Source: Lepturacanthus savala (taxonomy: Eukaryota > Chordata > Actinopteri > Scombriformes > Trichiuridae). From it: a stretch of 64,000 nt of DNA. Where the stretch lies: contig CM060481.1 in the NCBI GenBank assembly GCA_030544235.1, forward strand, positions 15,018,892 through 15,082,891, written 5' to 3'. The notes under the pieces were generated by a model, which worked only from the letters and a program-made list of their open reading frames with translations, ran no database searches and was not told where the DNA came from. Of this stretch, positions 1-36,126 are shown piece by piece. A program made the translations under genes and the position numbers. Numbering within the stretch: the stretch's first letter is position 1; every line of letters begins with the position of its first letter.

Positions 1-59
1 GATGTTTGTGTTGGTAAATGCCTTCGGCATGCGTTTGTGTGTGTGTGCAAGTGAGTCTC

Positions 60-85
60 TTGTGTGTGTGTGTGTGTGTGTGTGT
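60..85. repeat. (TG)n microsatellite
   Basis: Uninterrupted TG dinucleotide run, preceded by shorter imperfect GT runs from about position 36. Confidence 0.9.
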
Positions 86-1934
86 TTTCGCCACTTACAT
101 GGAATTAGTGACCTGTCCCGATGCGGAAAAAACTGCCCCTTCAGTAACTTCCCTGTGAGTCTCCACATGTGTGACATCCAAGACAACCAAGAGTCATATT
201 TGGAGCTGAATTCGGAAACTTTATTGCACATATTTTTCAAATCACACTTTAGCGTTCAGGCATTCACAGCCCAGCTGCCTGCTTTCAGAGCACTGATACA
301 GACATTAATTATGAAATTGCATCACAACCTTTGTGCATTACTGCCCATTAGAGCGAGACAGATATCTTCAGGCTTTTACTGGACTGTTGTGACTCACACT
401 GCTCTTACTGGGTTTCCCCACAAACAGTTTAAGAGGAATTCAATTATTGAGTCAGTTGAAATGTTGTAAGATGTGTCATGCTACTATTTACAAGTGTATC
501 TTAAGAGAGTAATTACAGAAGCATCATGTGTCCTATAGACATTTACGATGCTAGACAACCTACAATGCTTAGCCAATAAATATTTTCAATTAATATTTTA
601 TTTACATAATAGTTGTGCTTATATAGACCCTGATATTCCACTAATAATCTGCATAGTAGCCCAATTCAAATAAAAAATCTAAAAAAAAAGTGTATTGTGT
701 GAAACTTTGATAGATTTCGATTCCAATAAGGAAAAACTCTCTTTAAAAAAAAAAAAGGAAGAAACTGTAAGAAGAGCATCAAAGGAGGAACCCTTCTTCC
801 AGCCAGACAATAGATGTTGTATAGATTACAGAATACAACATTTAATAACCATTTAAACACTCTGATCGTGAATGTTATTCCAGGACAGACAGAAACATGG
901 CGGTAGCAAAACAAAACTGGTCTCGCTGACACTATTTATTTATTTTTTTTGTAGGGGACCTTAAAAGATTTAAGGATTGTTAATGGTCGAAAGGCTCGAA
1001 GCAAGTTCTTCAAACTGTTTGCATATCAAAAAGTTATATTTGGATCGAATGCTTTGAGGCATTCAAACGCACGACTTATCGGATCCATTCACTTAACATC
1101 CATGTAAACAGTTGAATTGGAATCTCTAATCAGAACGATTTGAATTGCGTTGAAGAATGTAACCGCAGCTACTGTGTGTGTGTGCTTCTGTTCTATCAGA
1201 TTAGCAGCGCACTGATGTTTAATCGCTCCTGACAAGTCACATTTTTTTTTTCATCAAGCGCTATCGTCGGTGGGATCTCTGCCTGATACAGTATCCTGTG
1301 AAGAACAGGGACGGATGGATCTCTCAGAACTCTTCACAGCATCAGATAGACGGCACGATTACCATATTGCCACTGACAATAGACAATGGTCACGAAGCAG
1401 GATATGCAAAGGACCATTTCCTCAGTGGGGCTGAGTTGTGGTGGTCTGGTCATGTTACTCAACCATGATGTTTATCAGCCAACCACAGCACGGACTGCTA
1501 AAAGATAGCAAGCACACCTGTGTTGGACCTAAACCAACAACACACGCAACTTGAAGTTGAAACAATAAACTGCACTATCACTAAATTAAGGTATTTTTCA
1601 ATCAATTCATAAAAACCCTTATTTAAACCTCGAAGGTCATTGAGGTTTCCCTCATTTGCAATAATGTCAAGGTACAGTACGTCATGAAAATATACAATAA
1701 AACATAAAAAAGTATATATAATACAACATGGAAATATACAATCAGTGTTAAAACAGAAGCATATAGGAGCAAGGGTGTGTGTGAGCAATGAGTTAAATTG
1801 TCCAGGATGAATGAAAGAGTCAATCATGAGTGTGTTCTGCAGGTGGATCCATGTAGTTGGTGCACAGTAACAGCAGTAGCAGTTCAAGTTCAAGTTCAGA
1901 GTAAAATTGCAGAACTTGAAGCAAGTTTGGGAAG

Positions 1935-2278
1935 TTATGTTGGTTTAAAAGTTGCTCAAAATTTTGGGGTCACTTAGAAACTTCCTTATTCTTTGTTTTA
2001 TTTTAATTGAAGATAACTTTAAACTAATCAGACACTTTATCCATCGCTAATGTGGTAAATGACTATTCTTTTTGCAAATATCTGGTTTTTGGTGCACTAT
2101 CTACATGGATGTATAGAGGCCCATTTCCAGCAACTATCACTCCAGTGTTCTAATGGTACAATGCGTTTGCTCATTACATCTGAAGGCTAATGTAATAACA
2201 ATAAATAAAAGTGTGACTTTTCATGCTAAAACACCAAATTGTCTTGGTGACCCCAAACTTTTGAACGGTAGTGTATAT
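1935..2278. mobile_element. Tc1/mariner-type non-autonomous element (deletion derivative)
   Basis: The right end reads GGTGACCCCAAACTTTTGAA followed by CGGTAGTGTATA. The left end carries an imperfect inverted copy (CTCAAAATTTTGGGGTCAC near 1955). These are the termini of a very common fish Tc1-like family. The interior, with its CATTTCCAGCAACTATCACT stretch, matches the non-coding end of that family as I remember it. No transposase frame remains, so this is a short deletion derivative. The boundaries are approximate because the left terminus is degenerate. Confidence 0.75.
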
Positions 2279-4799
2279 ACAGTGGTAAGTGTCCAGTAAT
2301 ATGGAATAATATTTATAAATAATTTCCATATATGTGAGCAGTGAAGCTCTTTGTGCCTCCAGTTAGAAAATGTATACTATCGTGTATCCGGTGTTTTATT
2401 GCATGGAAAAAAAAAAGAAAGAAAGAAAATAAATACCATTACAGCACTGAGTTACAAACTGGCAGTACGTCAATGCACTTAAAAGCACTATAGGTCAAGG
2501 GTGAGCAGCTACACAACCGCAAGAGCAAAGAGAGGAAAAAGAGAGAGAGACGAGGACTTAGCAGGCAGGCAAAACAATTAATAATAGGGAGCTATTACTG
2601 AGGGATTGTCAGTACTAGGAAGGAGGTCGGGTTTCAGACCCTTTTGAAGACTTTGATGGTACAAAACAGGCCTCATTATAGAGATATTATCTCTATTCAT
2701 ACACTTACAGAGCCGCTTGGATCCCTGCTGGGAAAGATTAGGTTCCTCCACTTGAGAACATCCTACTTGGGTGCCTGGCTCACAGAGTGGTGTTCTCAGC
2801 TCAGGGCACACCCACACAGCACAACTCAGGATACGACAGCCTCAGCCGGGGCCATGTCCAGTTTAAGACGGAATAATCCGTCTGCAGCAGGCGGGCATGG
2901 GGCGGGATGGGCAGCGAGCGATCGCACTTAAGTGCATCTGGTCAGATTACGAATAGTTCAACTCTTGTTTGCCAAAACAGGTTTCTTGTGTCTGTTTCTG
3001 ATCTTTGAGATTAAAGGTTGCGTCGTGAATTACGCGCTGATTTAATAACAGGTTGTAAATCATCTAGACAGGGAACAACAAGAATCCCTCAGCAAAGTGT
3101 TAGAATGTTGACATTATTCAACTTCCTGTAGTTTCCAACATCAAAGGTGCACACGGTAAAACGGCAAACACGATACAGTTTAAGACATTTAACAGAGAAA
3201 TACATAATTCTTGCGTGTCTCTGGCATTGAGCTCAGAGCCCAAATATTTGCTTCCGAGACACCACAAAGCAATCTGCTGCCACATCTGACATTCACATGA
3301 GGCCCGAGCTTTGTTGTTGACCTCAGGGGGCACTCTGAATTTACAGAGTTATACAGTATATTGAATGATTCTATGATTTTAATTACAGGGAACTCTATCA
3401 AAGACGAGACAAATGGAACTTCCTGGGGTTCTTATTCTTTTTTTTCCCACTTTCTCTTTTTTCTTTTGATGTTTCTTTCTTTATTTGACAGAAGAAGAAG
3501 AAAAAAACACACAAAAAGACAAAAGAACTATGTCAAGTTAGACCCAAAGTAATATAACTTTATTTATTTTACAGAAGAGAAACACAAGCACTGTTGTATT
3601 TTAACTGTACCAATAGGATTTTACATAGCATTTATAATATAATATACATTTTAATTTAGCTTTGGCACAATGACTTATCCGTCTCTATAACTGTATATTA
3701 GATAAACAAGTTCTATTTGTAAGTATAGTGTAGTTTGTAGTGAGTCAGCAGAACTGCCTCGAACATGACGACGTCATAATGGGAAATAAATAATGGTTAA
3801 GGGGGTTGGAGAGTTTATAATTGACTCAGGATGTCTATCGGGACTATGAGCTGGAAATATCGTCTGACTACCAAGCATTTGTGATTTGCCTCAATCACCA
3901 AAGGGAAGGGAGCATTTAATAGATATGTTTGATGTTGAAGGGTCCCGCTCCGAATGCATTACCTCCTCACAACAAAAATCATGCCTCCTTTTAGAGAAAT
4001 GAAAAATATGCCGTAGTTGATCAATGTCGTAATCTTTATTACGAGGCAGATGTGATGCAATGTCCTTATATAATCATGACAGGTCATAATTTTAAAATTT
4101 AAAAAAAAATGCATGGTTGTGACTGAAAAGTGTCCCATGCAGAAGAGAATTGACTTTCAACCAGACCGACAGAAGCAGAGCAGTGGATAAAGCTAAAGGA
4201 AATTAACAGACATGGCAGCCTGGTTTAATTGGGGGTGAAAGGCTGTGATTTTTACAAAGGGCCCACTTAGATCTACGCTGAAAGTAGCTTTGATGAGAAG
4301 CCTGGTGGGCACCAAGGGCCAGACCTTACCGGCAGGTCGACAGGAATGGCTCGGGGGAGTTGTGGGGTGTTGGAGCTGGGAGTTTGGAGATAGAAGTGAC
4401 CAGAGGGTCTTTTTTCTCATAGGGTTTCTTTTTTTTTCCCCCTGATGTTAAAGGTTTAAATAGGGGCTAGGTGGACAGCCAGTCTGTTGGGGAAGTTAAC
4501 AAGCTCAGGAGTGTGAGAGTGTGAAGTGACTGTCACCCTCTTCTGAGCACGAAGTCCTCAAACACACCTCGAGAACTAGACAAGTATGGCCTCAGGGTGG
4601 TACACATAATTGAAACAGGGACTCTTAAAAAGAGGTAATTGCAGCCGTTAACTGGACAGCTTCACATAAGAGCTTCTGCATTTTCTCTTCGTCTTAATGT
4701 CGCTCCTTTATCTTAATCCGTTTGCATCTTTGCATCAAACTGAATTTAAAATAAAAAAATCGAACGTGTAATTGGGGAAGTGCACTTATTTGCTTTGTT

Positions 4800-5160
4800 A
4801 CCAAGTGTTGCATGAGAAAAGAGATGAGAAGAATATCTAGCTGGAGCCAGCCACCGGTTAGCTCAGGTTAGCATACACATTGGAAACAGGGGGACAAAAG
4901 CCAAGACGGGTCTGTCCAAAGGTAAAAGAAAAAAAAAAAATCCCCTACCAGCACCTGTAAAGTTCAATAATTAACACATTATATTTCACTTTCCTTTACA
5001 AAATGACGATTCTGGTTATGACCAGTAACTCTGTGGGGTTTCTACTTTTTTCCTGGCAACATGTTACCTTTAGGCAGAGACAGGCTCAGTGCTGCTGGCT
5101 GCTGCTTCATATCAATCTTCTCATCTAAATCAAGGCAGGAAAGTTAGAAGACCATTTCTT
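4800..5160. repeat. Teleost interspersed repeat with inverted arms
   Basis: Recognised from family-typical segments: a GAGATGAGAAGA arm near 4822, CCGGTTAGCTCAGGTTAGCAT, GGAAACAGGGGGACAAA, GTCCAAAGGTAAAA, then an inverted arm ATCAATCTTCTCATCTAA near 5113. This family is abundant in percomorph fish. The internal phrase about 'GGTTAGCTTAGCAT' recurs in the second copy near 12.0 kb. No coding capacity. The class (probably a MITE) is not certain. Confidence 0.65.
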
Positions 5161-6249
5161 TAACTTAATAATATATGTTTTCTGAATTAAAGATTGTACA
5201 CTTTGCTGTGTTTTATTTAAAATTTTAAAAATCATCTCAATACAGTTTTACATCACTGCCCTCAAGCTTCTCTCTAGAAACATCAGATGATATCAGTTGA
5301 TTTGCGTCTGTCTCAATAATATTATTGAGCCCCTCCTCCTGATTGGCTAATTTAAATGACTCTGAATGGGGGTGTGTGGTAACTTTATAGTTGTGACATC
5401 ACAACTTTACAGAAGTCCTGATGGCTTGTTTTAAGGCACAGTTTCTGAATACGGGCTTTTGAAACATAGGACAATATTTATATAACAGGTACACCTTAAA
5501 TAATAAATAATAAAACAGCAATTAAAACCTCACCTCTCTACGATATGAAACCTTCAAGTTACATTAAGGATTTCCACAAAAAGAGTCGTCACTGTTACCT
5601 GAACCACTTTGCTTCAGCTTTGATTCTTCCTCTTAATCAGGTTCATTACACAGCTTGTAAAATCAGACACGAGTGTGGGAAGTCACAAAAAAAGGTGTTC
5701 TTCATTTCCGTCCTGCTCTCCCAAATTAAATTGCAAAGATCAGAGAGAGCGTTTCATTGAAATATTAACACAGCTGATCAGAAAGTCTCTCAGGCTTCAT
5801 CTGGACTAACTCTGCTAACACTCCCGCAACCTGCTCTCTGTTTCCGACTGCTTGATGATTCAAACCAGCAGCCATTAAAAAAAAAGAAAGAAAGAAAGAA
5901 AAGGGAAAGGCTAATTTGCCCCATGTGGCCACAGAGAAGGAAAGAGAGCAAAGGTGTCAAAAACGGTCTCCAATCTGGCTCTGTGCACGGTAATGGAAGT
6001 GATTTGACGGTGCTACAAAACACTTCACCGCTCACATCAAGGGGAGATAGCAGAGGTCATGGGATAGGAAGGGGATGTAACTCTTTCCAGGTGCAGCCAT
6101 GAAAGGAGGATAATGAAATCCTCAGGTGAAATGCCAGTTACTTCTTTCTCACAGAAGAAACTTTTTTTCTGAGAGAAAAATAGAAAAGGGGAAACGGCTT
6201 CTTGATGCAGGACTTCTACTGTGTTTGAAATGGTTATGAATGAGTGCAA

Positions 6250-6292
6250 CCCCCCCCCCCACCACCACCACCACCACCACCACCACCCCCCA
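6250..6292. repeat. C-run followed by (CCA)n
   Basis: A run of about ten cytosines, then about nine ACC units, then another C-run. Low-complexity tract just upstream of the presumed fgf22 promoter/leader. It reads as poly-His or poly-Trp in spurious frames. Confidence 0.9.
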
Positions 6293-6480
6293 CCCTCCTT
6301 CTTCTCAAACCCACCCATCCACTCACCCACCCTTCCTCATTTCAACCCCCTAGATGCTGGCCCTGCCCAGGATAAAATGCAGGACAACTCAGCCGGTGCT
6401 TCCACAGAAGAGCGGACTGACTGACTGACTGGTTGCACACAGCGGAGCGTGAGGCCGTTCACTTGCTGCTTCGCTGCCCC

Positions 6481-6527
6481 ATGCGAGCTGACACACACCC
6501 GCTGACTGCCGCTCACTCACATACACT

Positions 6528-6567
<40 letters not shown>

Positions 6568-6935
6568 GCTTCTCTCTCTCGCGCTCTCTCTCTGTCGCAA
6601 AACACACACCGGCTCTCTCCCTCCCATACTCGCTCACTCACTTGCTCACTCCCCCTCTCTCTCTCTCTGCCTCTCTCTTTCTCTCAGTATCACACACTCA
6701 CGCATACACACACTCACACACGCACAGTCACCAACCCTCATTCAACTCCCTCTCAGCCACGGGTCAGCAGCTCAGACAGGCACCTTGTTCCTCTCCAGCT
6801 GGAAAGAGCACAGCATCGCAAGGTGCACACTCACACACACATACACACACTTACACACACACACAATAGTAGAAACACACACACACACACATACACATTA
6901 ATACACACACACACTCACTCACACAAACAGACACA
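6481..6935. repeat. CA-rich low-complexity region upstream of fgf22
   Basis: Dominated by CA dinucleotide runs (the longest perfect one at 6531-6562), mixed with TC-rich segments near 6571-6690. It lies 0.4-0.9 kb upstream of the fgf22 start codon and may be part of a long 5' leader or of the promoter. A weak TATA-like GATAAAAT occurs at 6370. The 209-residue frame through it is His/Thr repeats and is not a gene. Confidence 0.8.
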
Positions 6936-7304
6936 TGCGCATCACCATACATCCCAGGACTTTATCTGTGGACCAGGAAAGAAGACTTCACTCCAAGGAG
7001 GGGAACAAAGAGAGGAACAAGCAAAGCCAACTAGAGAGGAACTTTTAAAAGTGGATTCATGAAATTAGAACATTACACATCGGACAAGTAGACTCAAACA
7101 ACAAGACAGAAGATGACAACCGGGGAAACTTTGCCAAGCCGGCTGCTGTAGGAAGGCCTCCTGTCATCCCATGTTTCCCAAAGAGCAACTCGGCTGTTGG
7201 TGACATCCAGAGGGTTCTGCTGTCAGTGCCGTTTCCCCCTCGCTCATCTGGACTCCCACCCTCTTGTCATCCCTCCGCTGGGACATCTCCCCCCGATCAT
7301 CAGC

Positions 7305-7343
7305 ATGCCTGCAGCTTGCACAAGGTGCACCTCGGGAGTCTGA
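7305..7343 (+). other. Short upstream ORF ending 6 bases before the fgf22 start
   Basis: ATG at 7305 with a purine at -3 opens a 12-codon frame that stops with TGA at 7341-7343, in the same frame as the main ORF. Only two codons (CCC ACC) separate it from the fgf22 ATG at 7350. If it is in the mature leader, reinitiation over 6 bases would be inefficient, so it could damp Fgf22 translation. The in-frame stop also confirms that the coding frame cannot extend further upstream. Whether the 5' leader is continuous here is unknown. Confidence 0.55.
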
Positions 7344-7349
7344 CCCACC

Positions 7350-30691
<23,342 letters not shown>

Positions 30692-31965
30692 CTGCCTACG
30701 TCTGAACTCTGAGCGGAAACCGTCTGGCTCACCCACCACCTCACACTAGTGTTGATCTTGCATGACGGGCGACCTTTATTTTCATTATTCCACTCTCCCC
30801 TTTTACATACATGTACATTTGCTGAGGTTCGTAACATTTGTAGAGTTAGTATAATTATATGTACTTTTAAGTTATTTTCTCCATTTGTCTAATGATGTTG
30901 AGTCAAACGGTTCAATACAGTAGAGTTATGCTATCGCCAGGCTTCTGTCTGGTATCGGCCTGCGTGAGCCTTCGACTTTAAGAGACTAAAAAGATTGACG
31001 AGTGACAGCAAAGCTTGAGAACAATGACATCTGACCAGTTTTGGATGTTCAACTCTAGAAGAAGGGGAGTATCTGGTGCAGCAGAAGGGATATTTATCAG
31101 TCTGAAATGGCAAAACAGAAACAACATTGAGATAGCTACAGCTCCTACGTCTTTGTTGCTTGGGATATACTGGACTGAAACTACTGGTTCACTGATCTGA
31201 ACTGTACAGATGAGATGAGAATCTCCAACTGACTTGATTGCATTGATAAATGTACTGTTCTGTCTGTATATATCTATATATGAGGACACAACAGACACTC
31301 GGATAACACGCTGGATTTCCTGAGATGACCTGTATGTTTGTGCATGCTTCTGTCTGATTGCTTCTTCCATCCAACAACTCTCAGCTATTCGATAAGGAGT
31401 CTTGTCTACTCTCTAATTCTTGGTCGTTAGTTCAGTTGTGAAATAATTAATATCCATTTTTGATCAATTAATGCATTGTAGAGACTGTAGGTAGATACAC
31501 CCAATGTCACATAGCAGCAACTTCATTAATTCTGTACACACAGTAGTAAATGGTTCAAGTCTTGCTAACATTTTCCCGACCACAAAGCTGTTGCTAATAG
31601 AACATTTAATATATTTAAGACATTTTGTACTCTTTAACTGTTTGACGTTGATGTTTATTGTTATTGATGACTTTTTTGTGTTGGATTGTAGTCCTACTGT
31701 AAAAAAAAGGAAGGGAAACAAGTAAATGTATTCAAGTCCATATTCAGCTCATTTTGTATGGTATTTTAACTGGATATTGGTACATTTGTGATCCATTTAT
31801 CATAAACAGCTTTCAGCTATAGGCCAGTAATAGGAGGTTGTACTGTATATAAGGCCAAAGTCACAGAAAAAAAAAAAAAATCTTAGGTTCATTTCAGTAA
31901 AATCATTTGAGTGCCTTGGTCCATGCTGAGTTTGGTAAACTTCAATAAAAATGTGGATAAATCAT
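30692..31965 (+). other. Probable fgf22 3' untranslated region
   Basis: AT-rich sequence after the fgf22 stop codon with no coding signature, leading to an AATAAA at 31944. Frames inside are short. The extent is inferred only from that poly(A) signal. Confidence 0.5.
31944..31949 (+). terminator. Candidate poly(A) signal of fgf22
   Basis: AATAAA about 1.25 kb after the stop codon. It is followed by a T-rich stretch near 32001. Other AATAAA hexamers nearby make the exact site uncertain. Confidence 0.4.
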
Positions 31966-34514
31966 GGAGTCACGGCTCAATCCCTCAAGCTGGCAAGACA
32001 ATTTTTTTTTCTCTCTCTCTCTTTCTTTTCTTCTCCCATTTTGCTGTAAAATTATGAAACAAGATAATGACATTCAATTCTTGTCTTGTGCATGGCACTG
32101 ATTGTTAAGTGTTGGTAACATCTCCATCCGAGCCCTTGTCACAGTCCCCCTCCTCATCATAATCATGACAAACCTCACAGCGGGAGAGGCGTTGATGTGG
32201 AGGACCTCCCTGTGTCTGATGACAGGTCTGTGGTTATGAACTATGCGAGGGAGCATCAAGGTCATTTACACACAGACGAGCCCTCCAGTGGCACAGGAGG
32301 CCACTCGGCCTTTTGAGTGAACAGAAAGGAGAGTCGAGGATGAATGGTGGCTGTTTGGGGTGAATAAAGGCCAACCTTTCAGCCTGTCATAATGTGAGAT
32401 TACTGTGACGGGGTACATGTCTGGTCAGAATGGCGTGAAGTCACACTGTAGTTCAACTCCAAAGATCTGGGTGCGGTGCACGAATATCAGTATGGGGGGC
32501 CTGGCCTTACTGTTGCCATGCAAATGTCTTTGTATTCAGCTATGAACCCTTGGAGGGGGTTACATTTTGAAAGGCAAAGACATCTTGTACTAGTTTTATT
32601 TGAAATGTAAAAATATATAATATATACAGTAATTTTGTACAGCAAACTGGGTATATATGATATATTTTTCAGCTTGTTTTGCTTTGTTGTTGTAAGGAAT
32701 TACTGTCTTCTGTAGTCGGGCAAGTTCAAGTAAGTTTCAGTTTTACAGGTGTTTCTGAACATATGACCATGTGATCCAATCCTCAGCCGGCACAGACACA
32801 CTAAAACATGCACACTAAAGTAATCCCATTTTCTGCCTGCTCTCTTGATTGACTCGCCTCTTTGTCAGTGTCCTCTATCTCTTCTCCTCTACCTCTCCTC
32901 TCCTCTTTTAACTGTCCAAGAATCTCTCCTTTCTTCTTGGCCTGAGGGTGCGACTGGCTGTTGGTGCCAGGTCCAGAGACACCAAATGGGAGCTGTAATT
33001 ACCATTGCTCCACCACTGTCCTGTCAGTGTGCTCGCCAGAAAAACAAGAGGGATCCTTTGGAAGTCCTGATCAAAAGCTTTGGCCTTTGATCACGAAGTA
33101 AAAGGAAAAACCTAAACACTGTGCAAAATCAACATGGAATGTCCCAAAGAGAGCACTGGAGAATGGAAATGACAGCCATCCAGGCGACACCCTCCGCTCC
33201 TCCTCTGCAATGATCTGTTGATGTCAGAAACACAGGTGTTTGGGCTGTGTTTGATCAGATCGCCGCGAGCGGAAGACAGTGATGCTGTCGCTAAAGTGTC
33301 GGTTGCACGGGGTCTTTATGTTTCGGCAAGGGAGCAGTCTGAATCCGACGGAAACCTCATCTTTTTTTTCTTTTTTTTTTTTATTCGAGTCGTTTTCCCC
33401 ACATTCACACGTCCATGAAAAACCTGAATGAATGCGTCATGCACAACCCAATAAAAATGGTGTTTATAGAGAAGGTTACTTTGAGTTCTTCGAAATTAAT
33501 TTGCAGCTGAGTGACAAAAAAAAGTAATAATAGAAGCCCATTTTGAGGGCCTTAGACAAAATCTACAGGGGCACAAGTCATGCTGCTTCAGCGACAACAA
33601 ACCATAGCCTCTGGAACCTTTGAAACCCTGTGTGGTCATTTTCTCTCACAGTGATTGAAAAGGACTGTGGTGGGTGGGAAAGAAAAAAAAGAGCCCCTCA
33701 CCACTCATAATACCAATCTTATGTATGTAGACGAAAATGGGAGGGATGGGAGGGGTTGCGGGGTGGCAGACGGACTAAGGCACAATTTTAAAGCGCTTAT
33801 TGAATTGCCATTACAGCTCCTGAGACTAATTGTGGCTGTTGTGTGTCTCTCGGTGGCCTAGGGGGCTCTGGAGTGGCCCTGTATGCTCTTACTCAGTGGG
33901 GTTTTCAAACCGAGTGGCCCTGAAAGAGAACAGGACCACCGTAGATCAATGGCAAACCTTTCACTCTTTCACAGACCCTTGCTAATCCTTCTCATTTGTC
34001 TGCCATTTGTTGAGGCACATTCACAACTCCCTGAATTTAGGATTAGGCCTTGTTTTGTTACAAAAACAGCCCAAGTTATAATGCTGAATAGGTGGACTAA
34101 AGAGTGGACGAGGGATGAGTGTGCATGTGAGTTTGTGAACGTGTGTGTATGTGTGTGTGTGTGTGTGTGTGCTTATTAGGTATACACTATGTTTATAGAA
34201 AATTTATGAGAATACTGAAACTGTTCCGTGTTTTATTTTAATTCTCATCAATTGCTACAAAAATCATACTTAATGAGTGATGGGAAACAATGCAATGTTT
34301 TTATAATGTCATGTTACCATCTAAGAATCTACAATTTTGTCTTTATGCATGGTTTCAAGTTTGGATTTGGCCTTTCAAACTGTCTTCTACCATGATACAC
34401 AAGTGAATCTAGCATTAAAATGCACATTATAAAATTTAGCTTTGCGAATAAAGTCGTAAAACTTGTTTTTTTATTTCAAATTTGAGCGAGGATGACAGTT
34501 CCCAGAGATACCAA

Positions 34515-34858
34515 CAGTGGTGGAAGTACATATACTCTACTTAAGTAAAAGGAGCAACTACACAATACTCCATTACCAATAACACACCTGCATTTAAAAT
34601 TCTACTTAAATAAAGTTAGAGAAGTATTATCAGCTAAACTTACTTAAAGTATTAAAAAGGAAAAGTACACATTCACTGCCAAACACACGTTTCTGACTTT
34701 TCTCAAACGTAACGTCAAAAAGTAACGACAGCTGTCAAATAAAAATAGTTAAATACAAATTAGAATATTTCTCTTTGAATTGAAGTAAGTACACATAATG
34801 AAAAATCATACTTAAGTACAATACATGGATAAATGTATTTAGCTATATTCTACCTCTG
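34515..34858. mobile_element. hAT-type non-autonomous element with perfect 8 bp target duplication
   Basis: The termini CAGTGGTGGAAG and (complement) CAGAGGTAGAAT form short inverted repeats. The identical octamer GATACCAA directly flanks both sides (34507-34514 and 34859-34866), the target-site duplication size of hAT elements. The interior contains the CTTAAGTAAAAG motif typical of this very common fish repeat. No transposase remains. Confidence 0.85.
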
Positions 34859-35872
34859 GATACCAAATATGTCATGATGTATAATAAATGGAAGACATGT
34901 GCATATACCTCCCTATCTGATATAAGAGCACACTTGCTAATACAACTGAAAGGTTTTAAATAATTTGTACAAATATAAAGCTATTTTAGGAGGGAATAAA
35001 GGGGTAAATCCAGGTAAAAAGGTGAAGGGAACATTGCGATTTTGGAGTTTGCTCTTGTAGGCTGACTGGGTGAAAAGGTTGTAAAATGAGAATACTGGTA
35101 TGACTTTGATGTGCGCCTCTGTAAGAAAGAGACAGGTCTCTGAAATGTTCAGCCATGCCATGTCTTTTCACATGTCTGCCGTTTCATTTGTGTGTCAACC
35201 CGCACAGCACATACACACAACCCGGGACGGAGTTTACCGTCCTGCATTTCCTTCTGAAAATAAACCTTTCGAAAAGGAAGAGGGAAAACATGAACAAATT
35301 GATTCATCACAGTCTAATGCCTGCAAAGGAAACACAATTTCATTAAAGTTGCAACGATTCCCTTTGAAGCGCAGACTTTGTCCCCGTTGTGCTCTGTCTG
35401 AACCCGGGTGTGCTCGGACAGTCTTGGCATCCTGCTGCAGAGCCATCAAACTGAGGCCTTCTCATCACTGAGTGGATTAGTGTTCATGTCTGAAGGCACT
35501 TACTGGACATTAGACAGAGCTGCTGAGTGGCACATGCGCCACATTTCTCCTAAAGCCCTGCCATGCCACGCTGCAGGTATGTGGTGCCGAGCAGCCAAAC
35601 CCCATGTCAGGCATTCTCTGGATGCCTGCAGTCATGCCAGATGCCGGGGGACAAGGTGAAGAGATGGATGGAAAGATGATTGTGTGAATGTAAGTGGATG
35701 AGAGAAGAAGAAGGGACGTAAAGGAGACATAGGGTTATATACAAAGGAAATATATTATACTATTGTATATTACTATCATAACAACAAGGTCCACTTGAGA
35801 AAATAAGGATGTTCTGCAGGCTATAAATTTTAAAGGGGGGGGAGTGTGATATAACAGAGCAGGCCATATTTA

Positions 35873-36126
35873 TACACTGCAAAAATATATATATCTTGTT
35901 TTTTTTATAATTAGTCCAATATTAAATGGAATTATCTTATTATATTTGCAGATCATTTTTGTTATTATTTCATTTATTTCTTGATTTTAGTCAGTTATCT
36001 TTGTTTTACCAAAATGTTAATCTTGTTTTCTTAAAACAAGATAAACCAAATAAGGGGGAAAAATGAAGTAAGCTAAATTATTATTAAGACATTTTCACTT
36101 GTTAAGATTTCAGTTTTTACAGTGTG
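35873..36126 (+). mobile_element. Short AT-rich element with CACTGCAAAAA termini
   Basis: Left end CACTGCAAAAATATAT and right end TTTTTACAGTGTG are imperfect inverted repeats. The interior has a TCTTGTTTTCTTAAAACAAG palindrome. The same internal modules occur, inverted, at 15.1-15.3 kb. No clear target-site duplication was found. Confidence 0.6.

Larger units (their letters stand above)
1..6240. other. Gene-free upstream region with repeats
   Basis: No open frame here shows a recognisable domain, splice structure or codon bias. The longest frames are low-complexity (a TG repeat at the start) or AT-rich. The stretch holds a TG microsatellite, a Tc1-type deletion derivative near 2 kb, a common teleost repeat at 4.8-5.2 kb and several poly-A/poly-T runs. 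It is presumably intergenic sequence upstream of fgf22 and could contain distal enhancers, which cannot be judged from a single sequence. Confidence 0.6.

Noticed and set aside
2..469. 155-codon frame at the window start
   Set aside because: Begins in a TG repeat giving Val-Cys runs; the remainder shows no similarity or codon bias.
6037..6330. Minus-strand frame with a Trp run, and plus-strand frame with a His run (6221-6424)
   Set aside because: Both derive from the C-run/(CCA)n tract.
6433..7062. 209-codon plus-strand frame upstream of fgf22
   Set aside because: It is almost entirely His/Thr/Leu/Ser from CA and TC repeats; the same repeats stay open in the other frames. No domain, no splice logic.
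32279..32296. Third CTCF-like sequence (CCACTGGAGGGCTCG on the minus strand)
   Set aside because: It departs from the core at the central A and in the GCGC end; too weak to list.
33883..34179. 98-codon frame with a signal-peptide-like segment downstream of fgf22
   Set aside because: It ends in a TG repeat (Val-Cys run), has no family match and no splice support; hydrophobic stretches of this size are common by chance.
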